Positions 18,751 through 29,686 of a stretch of DNA of 64,000 nt are shown here, piece after piece (the stretch's first letter is position 1; each line of letters starts with the position of its first letter). The notes beneath the pieces were generated by a model. The model saw only the letters and a list, made by a program, of their open reading frames with translations, was not told the origin of the DNA and made no database searches. This DNA comes from Photobacterium sanguinicancri (GTDB lineage: Bacteria; Pseudomonadota; Gammaproteobacteria; Enterobacterales; Vibrionaceae): assembly GCF_024346675.1 (NCBI RefSeq), contig NZ_AP024850.1, positions 868,001 to 932,000 of the forward strand. The letters run 5' to 3'. The position numbers and the translations under genes were made by a program.

Positions 18751-21057
18751 ATGAGCTTTGATTTAGATGAAGATATCCTGCAGGATTTCCTTATTGAAGC
18801 AGGAGAAATCCTAGAGTTGCTTTCGGAGCAGCTTGTGGAGCTAGAACGTAGTCCAGATGACGGTGAACTTCTAAACGCGATTTTTCGCGGTTTTCACACC
18901 GTAAAAGGTGGTGCCGGTTTCTTATCATTGGCTGAGCTTGTTGATGCTTGTCATGGTGCTGAGAATATCTTTGATTTACTTCGTACCGGTAAGCGTCAAG
19001 TTACATCTGAACTGATGGACGTGATTTTAGAAGCGTTAGATACCATTAATGCCATGTTTGTCCAAGTTCAAGCGCGCGAGCCATTGGACCCAGCAAATCA
19101 AGCATTGTTGGAAGCGCTTCACCGTTATAGCCAGCCGCCAACGGAAGCTGAACTGAATCCACCTGTTGTGGAAGACGTTGTTGTACCTGTGGCAACTCCA
19201 GAGCCTGTTGCTCCTGTAGTCGAAGCGCCTATTGAAGTACCTGCATCAACCATTCCAAGCGATAGTATTATTGCTGGTAACTCAGTTGATGACATTACTC
19301 AAGATGAGTTTGATCGTCTATTAGATGAACTTCATGGTGTGGGTAATAGCCCGTCAGACGCTGCTATTTCAGCGCCAGCACCTGTAGCCGAAAATATTGT
19401 TAATCAAATTCAGGCAGAAAGCGGTGATATTACCGATGATGAATTTGAACGCTTACTGGATGAACTTCACGGTTCAGGAAAAGCACCTGGTTCGAATACA
19501 CCAGTAGCAGCTCCTGTGGCTAAAGCGCCAGTTGTTGCGCCTAAGCCTGCAGTGTCAATTACTGCAACGTCAGGCGATGACGACTTAATGTCAGACGATG
19601 AATTTGAGCGTTTACTAGATGAACTGCATGGTTCAGGTAAAGGTCCATCACCTGATGAGCTTGATTTTGCCACTAAGCCTATCGCTGACATGATTGCAGA
19701 TGATGCGCCTGTTGCATCTGCTCCTGTTGCATCAGCCCCAGTTGCTGCGGCTCCAGCTCCAGCGGCTAAGCCAGTTGTTGCTGCACCTGTTGCACCTACG
19801 CCAGCGCCAGTTGCGGTCTCAGCACCTGCAGCTAATCCAGTGGCTGAACGTAAAGCGCCACCAGCAAAACCTGCGCAGGCTAAAGCACAAGCAGAAGCAA
19901 CGGTACGTGTCGATACATCAACGCTAGATACCATCATGAATATGGTGGGTGAGCTGGTATTAGTGCGTAACCGCCTGGTTAGCTTAGGTCTGAATAATAA
20001 CGACGAAGACATGTCTAAAGCGGTTGCTAACTTAGATGTAGTCACAGCTGATCTGCAAGGCGCGGTAATGAAAACGCGTATGCAACCGATTAAGAAAGTC
20101 TTTGGTCGTTTCCCGCGCGTTGTACGCGATTTAGCTCGTGCACTGAAAAAAGATATCGTGCTTGAAACGCGTGGTGAAGAAACCGACCTTGATAAAAACT
20201 TGGTTGAAGCACTTGCCGATCCATTGGTCCACTTAGTAAGAAACTCGGTAGACCACGGTATTGAAATGCCAGATGTACGTGAAAAAGCGGGTAAACCTCG
20301 TACCGGTACGGTTCTGCTTTCAGCATCACAAGAAGGTGATCATATCCTCTTAACCATCGAAGATGATGGTGGCGGTATGGATCCTGATAAGCTACGTGCG
20401 ATTGCGGTTGAACGTGGTGTGATGGACGCAGATGCGGCTTCTCGTATATCGGACAACGAAGCGTACAACTTAATTTTTGCACCGGGTTTCTCGACCAAAA
20501 AAGAAATTTCTGACATTTCTGGTCGTGGTGTAGGGATGGATGTTGTTAAGACGGGTATCAACCAGCTAAATGGCTCAATTTTTATCGATTCAGCGCTAGG
20601 TAAAGGCACTCGTATCGACATTAAAGTTCCGTTGACGTTAGCGATTCTACCGACCTTGATGGTGGGTGTTGCTGAGCAGCCATTTGCACTGCCATTAGCC
20701 AGTGTGAACGAGATTTTCCACCTTGATCTGCGTAAGACCAATGTGGTTGATGGTCAGTTAACGACGATTGTGCGTGATAAAGCTATCCCACTGTTCTACC
20801 TCCAAGATTGGTTGAGTGGTGTTGGCTTACCTAAACGCGAACGTAAACACGGCCATGTAGTTATTGTTCAGCTTGGTCATCAGCGTATTGGTTTTGTGGT
20901 CGATACTTTGATTGGTCAAGAAGAAGTGGTTATTAAGCCGCTTGATGAGTTGCTTCAAGGTACGCCAGGTATGGCGGGTGCAACGATTACCAGTGATGGT
21001 CATATTGCCCTGATTCTTGATGTACCAAATTTGCTGAAGCATTACGCTGGTCGTTAA
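18751..21057 (+). CDS. cheA: Chemotaxis histidine kinase CheA, with repeated linker motif
   Basis: Core kinase of the array. The HPt domain has phospho-His H49 (FHTVKGGAGF); a long Pro/Ala/Val-rich linker spans about residues 130-380; the dimerisation domain follows (about 383-450); then the HATPase domain (LVHLVRNSVDHGIE, DDGGGMD, GRGVGMDVV) and a C-terminal CheW-like domain. 768 residues. There is no clear CheY/CheB-binding P2 domain; the linker instead holds three near-identical DEFxRLLDELHGxG blocks (see the repeat entry). Studies of Vibrio CheA place an array-localisation region that contacts ParC/ParP in this linker. Confidence 0.96.
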   Translation: MSFDLDEDILQDFLIEAGEILELLSEQLVELERSPDDGELLNAIFRGFHTVKGGAGFLSLAELVDACHGAENIFDLLRTGKRQVTSELMDVILEALDTINAMFVQVQAREPLDPANQALLEALHRYSQPPTEAELNPPVVEDVVVPVATPEPVAPVVEAPIEVPASTIPSDSIIAGNSVDDITQDEFDRLLDELHGVGNSPSDAAISAPAPVAENIVNQIQAESGDITDDEFERLLDELHGSGKAPGSNTPVAAPVAKAPVVAPKPAVSITATSGDDDLMSDDEFERLLDELHGSGKGPSPDELDFATKPIADMIADDAPVASAPVASAPVAAAPAPAAKPVVAAPVAPTPAPVAVSAPAANPVAERKAPPAKPAQAKAQAEATVRVDTSTLDTIMNMVGELVLVRNRLVSLGLNNNDEDMSKAVANLDVVTADLQGAVMKTRMQPIKKVFGRFPRVVRDLARALKKDIVLETRGEETDLDKNLVEALADPLVHLVRNSVDHGIEMPDVREKAGKPRTGTVLLSASQEGDHILLTIEDDGGGMDPDKLRAIAVERGVMDADAASRISDNEAYNLIFAPGFSTKKEISDISGRGVGMDVVKTGINQLNGSIFIDSALGKGTRIDIKVPLTLAILPTLMVGVAEQPFALPLASVNEIFHLDLRKTNVVDGQLTTIVRDKAIPLFYLQDWLSGVGLPKRERKHGHVVIVQLGHQRIGFVVDTLIGQEEVVIKPLDELLQGTPGMAGATITSDGHIALILDVPNLLKHYAGR
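19303..19647 (+). repeat. Three DEFxRLLDELHG repeats in the CheA linker
   Basis: Residues 185-201, 230-246 and 283-299 of CheA read DEF[DE]RLLDELHG[VS]G[NK]xP, 45 and 53 residues apart. Each would form a short amphipathic acidic helix separated by flexible Ala/Pro linkers, as expected for multivalent docking peptides. Nucleotide positions are 19303-19353, 19438-19488 and 19597-19647. Confidence 0.92.
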
Positions 21058-21076
21058 GATAAAACAATAATAAATC

Positions 21077-21111
21077 AAAAGAATTAGGAGCATTTGTTCC
21101 TAATTCTTTTT
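21077..21111 (+). terminator. Terminator-like attenuator between cheA and cheB
   Basis: A 13-bp stem (21077-21089 paired with 21098-21110) with an 8-base loop in the 86-bp cheA-cheB gap. The downstream arm ends in TTTTT, but the run lies mostly inside the stem and is followed by CC. It is AT-rich and may terminate only part of the transcripts, lowering cheB relative to cheA. A second small hairpin, CCGG-GTAT-CCGG, follows at 21112-21123. Confidence 0.5.
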
Positions 21112-21143
21112 CCGGGTATCCGGAGCAACAGGACAATAAGTAG

Positions 21144-22307
21144 ATGGCAATTAAAGTATTGGTAGTGGACGACTCAAGTTTTTTTCGTCGTCGTGTGAGT
21201 GAAATTATAAACTCAGATCCACAACTGGAAGTAATTGGTAACGCTGTAAATGGTAAAGAAGCAGTCGATCTTGCAAAGCAACTTCGTCCTGATGTTATTA
21301 CCATGGATATCGAAATGCCGGTGATGGACGGTATTACGGCTGTGCGTGAAATTATGAAAAGCACACCGACACCAATCTTAATGTTTTCATCACTAACACA
21401 TGATGGTGCTAAAGCGACCTTGGATGCTTTAGATGCCGGTGCGTTAGATTTCCTGCCTAAAAAGTTTGAAGATATTGCGCGTAATCGTGATGAAGCCGTG
21501 AGCTTATTACAAAAACGCGTAATAGAAATTGCACGTAAGCGTGTGATGATGCGCCGTACGGCAGTGCGCCCAGCAACAGCGGCGACAATCACACCGCGCG
21601 AACCTGTTTCACGTGATGCTGCACGCCCTTTAGCTGCTCGTCCAGCGACAACAACGACAGCAACTCGTGTGCCAGTTGCACCTCGTTCAGCGATCAAACC
21701 TGTTGCTGCGCGCTTTAAAGCAACAGGTAAAAAATATCAGTTAATGGCGATTGGTACGTCAACAGGTGGCCCAGTAGCACTTCAGAAAGTGTTAACTAAA
21801 CTTCCTGCCAATTTCCCATTACCGATCGTGCTAGTACAACATATGCCAGCTACATTTACGGCGGCTTTTGCAGCGCGTTTGAATAACTTGTGTAAAATCT
21901 CAGTTAAAGAAGCCGCAGATGGCGACGTACTAAAACCGGGTGTTGCTTACCTTGCCCCTGGCGGCATGCAAATGATGCTTGAAGGTCGTCCTGGTTCAAC
22001 CCGCGTTCGCATTATTGATGGCGGCGAGCGAATGAACTACAAACCTTGTGTTGATGTTACTTTTGGCTCTGCAGCGAAGATTTATCAAGATAAAGTGTTA
22101 TCGATGATCCTTACGGGGATGGGTGCTGATGGCCGTGAAGGTTGTCGTATGCTGAAAAGCGGTGGCTCAACTATTTGGGCACAAGACGAAGAAAGCTGTG
22201 TGGTTTACGGCATGCCACAAGCGGTTGCTAAAGCTAACATCTCAACGGAAGACTTACCGCTTGAGCGTATATCTGAACGTATTTTAGTCGAGTTAGGACT
22301 AGGGTGA
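21144..22307 (+). CDS. cheB: Chemotaxis methylesterase/deamidase CheB
   Basis: Removes methyl groups from chemoreceptors when phosphorylated by CheA. N-terminal receiver with D55 as phosphoacceptor ([13 protein letters not shown]); Arg/Ala/Thr/Pro-rich linker (about 135-195); C-terminal esterase domain with catalytic S206 (GTSTGGP), H233 (VQHMPATFT) and D329 (GMGADGREG). 387 residues. The methyltransferase CheR is not in the window; in Vibrio it is usually encoded elsewhere. Confidence 0.97.
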   Translation: MAIKVLVVDDSSFFRRRVSEIINSDPQLEVIGNAVNGKEAVDLAKQLRPDVITMDIEMPVMDGITAVREIMKSTPTPILMFSSLTHDGAKATLDALDAGALDFLPKKFEDIARNRDEAVSLLQKRVIEIARKRVMMRRTAVRPATAATITPREPVSRDAARPLAARPATTTTATRVPVAPRSAIKPVAARFKATGKKYQLMAIGTSTGGPVALQKVLTKLPANFPLPIVLVQHMPATFTAAFAARLNNLCKISVKEAADGDVLKPGVAYLAPGGMQMMLEGRPGSTRVRIIDGGERMNYKPCVDVTFGSAAKIYQDKVLSMILTGMGADGREGCRMLKSGGSTIWAQDEESCVVYGMPQAVAKANISTEDLPLERISERILVELGLG

Positions 22308-22317
22308 GGAGCACCGC

Positions 22318-23086
22318 GTGTTAGTCTGGAGCATTGCTAACCAAAAAGGTGGTGTTGGTAAAACAACGACAACAGTTGCGCTTGCTGGGTTACTCAGCGA
22401 GCGAAATAAACGTGTGTTGTTGGTTGATACCGATCCCCATGCGTCGTTGAGCACGTATTTGAACATCGATTCAGATCATGTGCCTGCAAGCTTATTTGAT
22501 TTGTTTCAGTTAACGGAGATTACCCGCAACACCGTGATGCCACTGGTGATGCAGACTAATTATCCGGGCATTGATATTATCCCTGCCCATATGTCGCTAG
22601 CGACATTAGATCGCGTCATGGGTAGCCGCGGTGGTATGGGGTTGGTGCTGAAAAAAGCATTGCGCAGTTTGGTTGATGATTACGACTATGTGCTGATCGA
22701 TTGTCCACCGATCCTTGGTGTAATGATGGTCAATGCGTTAGCAGCCAGTGATCGTATTTTGATCCCGGTACAAACCGAATTTCTGGCGATGAAAGGGCTT
22801 GAACGCATGATGCGTACATTGCATATTATGCAAAAGTCACAGCCTAACGGATTCAGGGTCACAATTGTGCCAACCATGTACGACAAGCGAACGCGTGCTT
22901 CTTTGCAAACCTTGCAAGAATTAAAGGTGCGTTTCCCTGATCAAGTGTGGGCATCCGCTGTACCAATTGACACTAAGTTTCGTGATGCCAGCATCAAGCA
23001 TATGCCACCATCCTACTTTGCTCGTAGTTGCCGTGGTGTCTTTGCCTATAAAACATTATTAAATTATCTCCTGCGGTTAGAACAAG

Positions 23087-23097
<11 letters not shown>
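22318..23097 (+). CDS. parC: ParC, ParA-like ATPase for polar chemotaxis arrays
   Basis: ParA/Soj-type ATPase, 259 residues, Walker A KGGVGKT at 10-16. In Vibrio this gene between cheB and the ParP gene codes for ParC, which positions chemosensory arrays at the old pole; the similarly named topoisomerase IV subunit is unrelated. No parB gene lies beside it, so chromosome segregation is unlikely. The start is GTG at 22318 with a GGAG ribosome-binding site. The end overlaps the ParP start by 11 bases. Confidence 0.88.
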
Positions 23098-24637
<1,540 letters not shown>

Positions 24638-24659
24638 GTAGGCCCCAAGAGGAAACAGC

Positions 24660-25151
24660 ATGTCGCAGGTGAGTGTAGCCGAAATTCAAAAAGAAGACGG
24701 CGATCAAGTATTACAGTGGGTTACTTTCCAACTGGAAGATGAAACTTACGGTATTAACGTAATGCAGGTACGCGAAGTACTGCGTTACTCTGAAATTGCA
24801 CCTGTACCAGGTGCGCCAGACTACGTGATTGGTATTATCAACCTACGTGGTAATGTTGTAACTGTGATCGATACTCGTTCTCGCTTTGGCTTGATGCCGG
24901 GTGAGATTTCAGACAATACCCGTATCGTTATTATTGAAGCCGAAAAACAAGTAATTGGTATTTTGGTTGATAGCGTTGCAGAAGTTGTTTATTTGCGTAG
25001 CTCAGAAATCGACACGACTCCAAGTGTGGGTACTGAAGAAAGCGCTAAGTTCATTCAAGGCGTAAGTAACCGCGATGGTGAGCTGCTGATCCTAGTGGAT
25101 TTAAATAAGCTGCTTAACGATGATGAATGGGACGAGATGGCGTACCTATAA
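24660..25151 (+). CDS. cheW: Chemotaxis coupling protein CheW
   Basis: Adaptor joining chemoreceptors to CheA. The 163-residue product is one CheW domain, with the conserved VMQVREVLRYSEIAPVPGAPDYVIGIINLRGNV segment and a C-terminal acidic tail. Stop overlaps the start of the next gene (TAATG). Completes the cheYZAB-parC-parP-cheW unit. Confidence 0.97.
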   Translation: MSQVSVAEIQKEDGDQVLQWVTFQLEDETYGINVMQVREVLRYSEIAPVPGAPDYVIGIINLRGNVVTVIDTRSRFGLMPGEISDNTRIVIIEAEKQVIGILVDSVAEVVYLRSSEIDTTPSVGTEESAKFIQGVSNRDGELLILVDLNKLLNDDEWDEMAYL

Positions 25152-25582
25152 TGCTTGATTTGGTCATACAATGGTTACCTCTTGGTATCTCGTTGGTTGC
25201 GCTTGTCTTACTGTTTGTGTTACTTGGCCGTGAGCGAAAAGCCCGTTTAGCCTTAGAAGCTAAATTTTCGGCGATGGAGCTTGTGGCAAAAAATGCACGT
25301 CAGCAACATGAAAGCCTCACTAAACAGTTCAATGAACTGCGTGTAGGTACCATGGGTATGAGCCAAAAAATGGCCGAAATAGCAGATCATCAAGAAATGT
25401 TAGCGGATCGTCAAAGTGAAATATCAATGCAAGATCCTGATGGACGCTTGTATAGCCGAGCCAACAAAATGGTTGAGCTTGGTGCGGATATTAATGAGTT
25501 GATGGAAGAGTGTGATTTGCCAAAAGCAGAAGCTGAATTGCTGATGCGATTACAGCAAATATCACAAACTCGCCGCCGCTAA
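25151..25582 (+). CDS. DUF2802 family protein
   Basis: 143 residues with an N-terminal membrane helix (about 5-24), a helical, probably coiled-coil middle (30-95) and a C-terminal region with KMVELGADINELMEECDLPKAEAELL, the DUF2802 signature. The start is set at the ATG overlapping the cheW stop; an upstream ATG at 25127 lies inside cheW and is unlikely. It follows cheW in Vibrionaceae chemotaxis clusters, so a role at the flagellar pole is likely, but no molecular function is known to me. Confidence 0.85.
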   Translation: MLDLVIQWLPLGISLVALVLLFVLLGRERKARLALEAKFSAMELVAKNARQQHESLTKQFNELRVGTMGMSQKMAEIADHQEMLADRQSEISMQDPDGRLYSRANKMVELGADINELMEECDLPKAEAELLMRLQQISQTRRR

Positions 25583-25598
25583 GTATTCTACCTGTTGT

Positions 25599-25895
25599 TT
25601 ACACGACAGTATCGATGTTTTCAGACCCTTCCCATCCGGGCGGGGTTTTTCCGTTTATGAACCATGAAAATGCAATAAGCTCTGCAATGATGACGTAGAG
25701 TTGCTCTGGAATGGTATCACCGACCTCAAGCTTGTTTAAATACTCCAGCAATACGGGATCTTCGTGAATTAACCCGCCTTGTTGTTTAACTTGCTCAATA
25801 ATATGCTCGGCAAGCTGCTCTGTCCCTTTGCTGGTGACTTGTGGTGCTGTTCGGCCATCATAGTGTAATGCAACAGCATGTTTTGAGTAGCTCAT
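25599..25895 (-). CDS. Stand-alone FlhB C-terminal domain-like protein
   Basis: 98 residues resembling the small C-terminal fragment left after FlhB autocleavage. It starts at the point just after NPTH in FlhB: HAVALHYDGRTAPQVTSKGTEQLAEHI, then DPVLLEYLNKLEVGDTIPEQLYVIIAELIAF. It has no membrane part and no cleavage site. Such small FlhB-like proteins in other bacteria can partly replace the FlhB C-terminal domain. Forms an ATGA-overlapping pair with the FliK-like gene, on the strand opposite to the surrounding motility genes. Confidence 0.85.
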   Translation of the reverse strand: MSYSKHAVALHYDGRTAPQVTSKGTEQLAEHIIEQVKQQGGLIHEDPVLLEYLNKLEVGDTIPEQLYVIIAELIAFSWFINGKTPPGWEGSENIDTVV

Positions 25896-26749
25896 ATTTT
25901 GGCGATCAGTCCTGTATACGTTGTATTGTGCTCGCTATCAAACGTTTTGCTTTCTTGTTTGAAACTCATATTTGAAGTGGCTATACCCAGTGATTGCATT
26001 CGATGAGTGAGGTGAGGGGCTAGCAGCTCTGTACGTTGTAGTAGTTGTGCTGACGTACTACTGAAAAGGAGATGTAGTTGCTGATTTTTCCACACGGCTT
26101 TGGTGATTAATGTTTCACTGTCGCCAATGGGAAGCGTGAGGTCAATATGCCAACTTTCTTGTTTCTCATTTTTTTGTGAGCCACTCTTCGCTTTGTCTCT
26201 CCAGACATGTAGTTTAATTTCTTTTCCTTGTGCCTGCGCGAGGTGTAGCTGCAATACTGTCGGGATATCACTATCTTGCTGTGCATTAAGCGCGATACGT
26301 TGTTCTGCGGCTAAGCGAAGTAAAGCTTTAAAGTCATTTTGATCGCTGGGTGAGAGATCGGATAGCCACTGGTAAACCGTACTATTGGGTGTAGCTAATT
26401 GTTGAAGTAGCATTTGAACGGCTGATTGCCCAGCCCCTTGGCGTAACCAAGAAATAAGAGTTGCCTGATTATTCGGCAAAAGAAGCTGAGAGAGTATTTG
26501 CTGAGTAAAGTTTTGTGGTGTAGTCGACGTCGTATTTAACGATGACAAAAGTGCAACAAAACGTTGCAGTGCAGGCAGGTTTGTTAATAAAGTTTGCAGC
26601 CTTTGATGTGGGGTTTCCCCTACCACTTTGGTGGTAACTGGTTGACTTGTATCAACAACTTGGCCATTTAATCGCACTTTATCTGTATTGACTTGTCTAT
26701 CGCTAGTTACTATAGCCATTAACGTTTTGTTGATGTGTACGGGGTTCAC
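25892..26749 (-). CDS. FliK-like hook-length control family protein
   Basis: 285 residues, no signal peptide. The first half is Gln/Thr/Leu-rich and helical; the C-terminal part (about 165-260) has alternating strands (IKLHVWRDK, WHIDLTLPIG, LHLLFSSTSAQLL) and a final helix-rich segment like the FliK C-terminal domain. Similarity is weak by eye, and the assignment leans on its coupling to the FlhB-like gene, since FliK and FlhB C-terminal domains interact. A second candidate for a substrate switch besides fliK and flhB at 4-12 kb. Start could also be the ATG ten codons in. Confidence 0.6.
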   Translation of the reverse strand: MNPVHINKTLMAIVTSDRQVNTDKVRLNGQVVDTSQPVTTKVVGETPHQRLQTLLTNLPALQRFVALLSSLNTTSTTPQNFTQQILSQLLLPNNQATLISWLRQGAGQSAVQMLLQQLATPNSTVYQWLSDLSPSDQNDFKALLRLAAEQRIALNAQQDSDIPTVLQLHLAQAQGKEIKLHVWRDKAKSGSQKNEKQESWHIDLTLPIGDSETLITKAVWKNQQLHLLFSSTSAQLLQRTELLAPHLTHRMQSLGIATSNMSFKQESKTFDSEHNTTYTGLIAKI

Positions 26750-26810
26750 AAATACTTACCTTCACCCTTAATCTAGATAATCGGGTCGCTAACAATATGT
26801 CCGTCCGATG

Positions 26811-26819
26811 TGGTAATAT
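26811..26819 (+). promoter_or_regulatory. Extended -10 promoter candidate for ccmA
   Basis: TGG-TAATAT in the gap between the divergent FliK-like gene and ccmA has the form of an extended -10 element (TGnTATAAT). Transcription would start near 26826, about 30 bases before the ccmA ATG. No clear -35 hexamer is seen. Confidence 0.45.
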
Positions 26820-26857
26820 GCGTGCTTAATTGTGTCACCTAGGATACATCATTTCGT

Positions 26858-27508
26858 ATGTTGTCAGTAGAAAAGTTAAGCTGTATTCGTGATGAACGTG
26901 TACTGTTCGATGACTTAAGTTTTACCGTTGAAAGCGGTGAGTTAGTGCAAATTGAAGGCCATAACGGTGCGGGTAAAACTACGTTGCTCCGTATCATCGC
27001 AGGGCTAGGTAATACCGATGAAGGTCGAGTATGCTGGAATCAGGAAGATATACTGAGTGCCCGTGAAGAATATCATCAAGAGTTGCTTTTTTTAGGGCAT
27101 CAAACCGGTGTAAAGCGCGAACTGACAGCATTTGAAAATTTAGCTTTTTTCCAAGCAATGCATACTGAGGTTGGTGAGTCACCGTTAGGCGGCAGTGCGC
27201 AAGTATTTGGTGATGATGCCTTGTGGCAAGCATTAGCCCATGTGGGCTTAGCCGGGCGTGAAGATGTTCCGGCGGGTCAATTATCTGCAGGTCAGCAACG
27301 ACGTGTTGCTCTTGCAAGGTTATGGATAAGTAATCATCGATTGTGGGTGCTTGATGAGCCACTCACCGCGATAGATAAACAAGGTGTTCGTGTATTAGAG
27401 CGTTTGTTTTTAGCGCATGCACAACGTGGTGGCATCGTATTGTTGACCACGCACCAAGATATGTTTACAGACAGTGATCAACTAAGAAAAATAAAATTGG
27501 GGCAGTAA
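26858..27508 (+). CDS. ccmA: Heme exporter ATP-binding protein CcmA
   Basis: ABC ATPase of the cytochrome c maturation System I. Walker A GHNGAGKT at 34-41, signature [14 protein letters not shown], Walker B LWVLDEP. With CcmB, CcmC and CcmD it forms the complex that releases heme-loaded CcmE. 216 residues. First of nine closely spaced ccm genes; ccmB starts 5 bases after its stop. Confidence 0.97.
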   Translation: MLSVEKLSCIRDERVLFDDLSFTVESGELVQIEGHNGAGKTTLLRIIAGLGNTDEGRVCWNQEDILSAREEYHQELLFLGHQTGVKRELTAFENLAFFQAMHTEVGESPLGGSAQVFGDDALWQALAHVGLAGREDVPAGQLSAGQQRRVALARLWISNHRLWVLDEPLTAIDKQGVRVLERLFLAHAQRGGIVLLTTHQDMFTDSDQLRKIKLGQ

Positions 27509-27513
27509 GCCGA

Positions 27514-28182
27514 ATGTTGAATGCTATTTCTCAGGTTATTCGTCGTGAGCTATTAATTGCCTTTCGTCGTCAGGCCGATGTGTTTAACCCATTGTGGTTT
27601 TTCATTATCGTTATTACCTTATTTCCATTAGGGATCGGACCTGAGCCTAATTTACTTGCTCGTATCGCACCGGGCATTGTGTGGGTTGCGGCACTATTAG
27701 CAGCACTGTTATCACTTGAGCGTTTGTTTCGTGATGATTATGCCGACGGTTCATTAGAGCAAATGATGTTGATGCCAACGCCATTACCTGTGTTGGCATT
27801 AGCGAAAATGTTAGCGCATTGGTTACTGACGGGTGTGCCACTATTAATTATAAGTCCTCTGCTTGCGATTTTATTGTCGCTGGATTGGGCAACATGGAAA
27901 GCCGTTGTGCTTACCCTGTTAATTGGTACACCAACGTTGAGTTTTCTAGGCGCGATTGGGGTGGCATTAACGGTGGGATTACGTAAAGGTGGTGTTTTAT
28001 TGAGTTTGCTCATATTGCCTCTTTATATTCCTGTGCTTATATTTGCAACCTCGGCGATTGATGCAGCGAGCCTAGGCATGCCATACAATGGGCAATTAGC
28101 CTTAATGGGCGCCATGCTGGTGGCATCAGCAACGTTATCACCGTTTGCGGTTGCTGCCTCGCTTCGAATTAGCGTGAACTGA
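27514..28182 (+). CDS. ccmB: Heme exporter membrane protein CcmB
   Basis: 222-residue membrane protein with about six helices; family segment FRDDYADGSLEQMMLMP is present. Membrane partner of CcmA in the ABC complex acting on holo-CcmE. Its stop is followed by a small hairpin (TGCAAC...GTTGCA at 28184-28202) in the 76-bp gap before ccmC, the largest gap within the ccm cluster. Confidence 0.96.
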   Translation: MLNAISQVIRRELLIAFRRQADVFNPLWFFIIVITLFPLGIGPEPNLLARIAPGIVWVAALLAALLSLERLFRDDYADGSLEQMMLMPTPLPVLALAKMLAHWLLTGVPLLIISPLLAILLSLDWATWKAVVLTLLIGTPTLSFLGAIGVALTVGLRKGGVLLSLLILPLYIPVLIFATSAIDAASLGMPYNGQLALMGAMLVASATLSPFAVAASLRISVN

Positions 28183-28258
28183 TTGCAACTTTTGTGGTTG
28201 CAGTGAGTAATATAATTATATTTATAACTGTTACATTTAGACTGAGTAGAGTTGATTT

Positions 28259-28990
28259 ATGTGGAAGTGGCTACATCCCTACGCAAAAGCTGAAAACTGC
28301 TACCGCTTATGCGGCAAGTTGTTACCTTGGTTTTCCGCTATCGCACTGATATCTATTATCGCAGGTTCCGTTTGGGGGCTGGCTTACGCGCCAAGTGATT
28401 ATCAGCAAGGCGATAGTTTCCGTATTATTTACCTGCACGTACCGGCTGCTATATGGTCGATGGGCGCATATATGTCGATGGCGATTGCCGCTTTTATTGG
28501 CTTAGTGTGGCAAATTCGTCTATCAGATATGGCTGCAGCGGCAATGGCGCCTATTGGTGCTGTGTTTACGTTTATTGCACTACTTACAGGTGCAATTTGG
28601 GGTAAGCCTATGTGGGGTGCTTGGTGGGTATGGGATGCTCGCCTGACTTCTGAATTGATTCTTTTATTCTTATACCTTGGTGTTATCGCGCTATACAGTG
28701 CATTTGATGATCAAAAAACAGCGGCGAAAGCTGCGGGTATTCTTGCTATTGTCGGTGTGATTAACCTGCCTATTATTCACTTCTCAGTCGAGTGGTGGAA
28801 TACCTTGCACCAAGGTGCGACCATTACCAAATTTGATAAACCATCGATGGACAGTTCAATGCTGTGGCCTTTATTGCTAAACATTATTGGCTTTGCTTGT
28901 TTCTTCGGTGCGGTAACTTTGGTGCGTTTGCGCAGTGAAATTATTGCACGTGAAAGTCATCGCCCTTGGGTCCGTCAGTTAGTAAAGTGA
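28259..28990 (+). CDS. ccmC: Heme lyase/transfer protein CcmC
   Basis: Six-helix membrane protein that attaches heme to CcmE. The Trp-rich WWD motif is present (GKPMWGAWWVWDARLTSELILL) with the flanking His residues (YLHVPAAIWS and PIIHFSVEWWNTLHQGATI) that ligate heme. 243 residues, normal. Confidence 0.97.
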   Translation: MWKWLHPYAKAENCYRLCGKLLPWFSAIALISIIAGSVWGLAYAPSDYQQGDSFRIIYLHVPAAIWSMGAYMSMAIAAFIGLVWQIRLSDMAAAAMAPIGAVFTFIALLTGAIWGKPMWGAWWVWDARLTSELILLFLYLGVIALYSAFDDQKTAAKAAGILAIVGVINLPIIHFSVEWWNTLHQGATITKFDKPSMDSSMLWPLLLNIIGFACFFGAVTLVRLRSEIIARESHRPWVRQLVK

Positions 28991-28997
28991 GGAAAGT

Positions 28998-29204
28998 ATG
29001 CATTTTGAATCATTTAGCGACTTTTTAGCGATGGGGGGTTATGCCTCTTACGTGTGGAGCGCTTACGGTATCTCTTTCCTTGCGATGCTTTGGATTTTAT
29101 TGTCTAGCTTACAAAAAAAGCGCCGTTTAATGGCGGAGCTTAAAAATAAAATTGCGCGTGAGCAGCGTATTGAAGATGCGAAAAAACTGGAGAACACACT
29201 ATGA
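28998..29204 (+). CDS. ccmD: Heme exporter protein CcmD
   Basis: Small 68-residue protein with the CcmD features: [20 protein letters not shown] near the N-terminus with one membrane helix (about 15-36), then a basic, coiled-coil tail. Needed for release of CcmE from CcmABC. Overlaps the ccmE start by four bases. Confidence 0.94.
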   Translation: MHFESFSDFLAMGGYASYVWSAYGISFLAMLWILLSSLQKKRRLMAELKNKIAREQRIEDAKKLENTL

Positions 29205-29686
29205 ACCCGAGACGTAAAAAGCGCTTAACCTTGGTGTTAGCGTTAGTCGTTGGCCTCGGTGCAACTATTGGCTTAATGCTGTATGCATTAAATCAAAATA
29301 TGGACTTGTTCTATACCCCGACCGAACTTGTGAATGGTAAACCTGATGGTACAAAACCAGAGGTTGGTCAGCGTTTACGTATTGGCGGTATGGTGGTTGC
29401 AGGTTCAGTCAGTCGTGACCCTCAGTCGTTACAAGTAAGTTTTGATGTGGCCGATATTGGCCCGTCAGTAACCGTTACGTATGACGGCATCTTACCGGAC
29501 TTGTTCCGTGAAGGTCAGGGTATTGTTGCGCAAGGTGTGTTAGTTAACGCAACAACCGTTGAAGCGCATGAAGTGTTAGCGAAGCATGATGAAGAATATA
29601 TGCCGCCAGAAGTTGCAGCTGCAATGGAAAAAACACACGCGCCGCTTGAATATTCAAAAGAACAAACGCAAGGTAGTACACAATGA
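29201..29686 (+). CDS. ccmE: Periplasmic heme chaperone CcmE
   Basis: 161-residue membrane-anchored OB-fold protein. N-terminal helix about 8-29. The covalent heme-binding motif [14 protein letters not shown] places the heme His at 129 and conserved Tyr at 133. Passes heme from CcmC to the CcmFH lyase. Overlaps ccmD and ccmF by four bases each. Confidence 0.97.
   Translation: MNPRRKKRLTLVLALVVGLGATIGLMLYALNQNMDLFYTPTELVNGKPDGTKPEVGQRLRIGGMVVAGSVSRDPQSLQVSFDVADIGPSVTVTYDGILPDLFREGQGIVAQGVLVNATTVEAHEVLAKHDEEYMPPEVAAAMEKTHAPLEYSKEQTQGSTQ

Noticed and set aside
20987..21697. 236-codon minus-strand frame antisense to cheB
   Set aside because: Composition is the shadow of a coding strand (Arg/Ala/Val-rich), with no family motif; cheB has intact catalytic residues.
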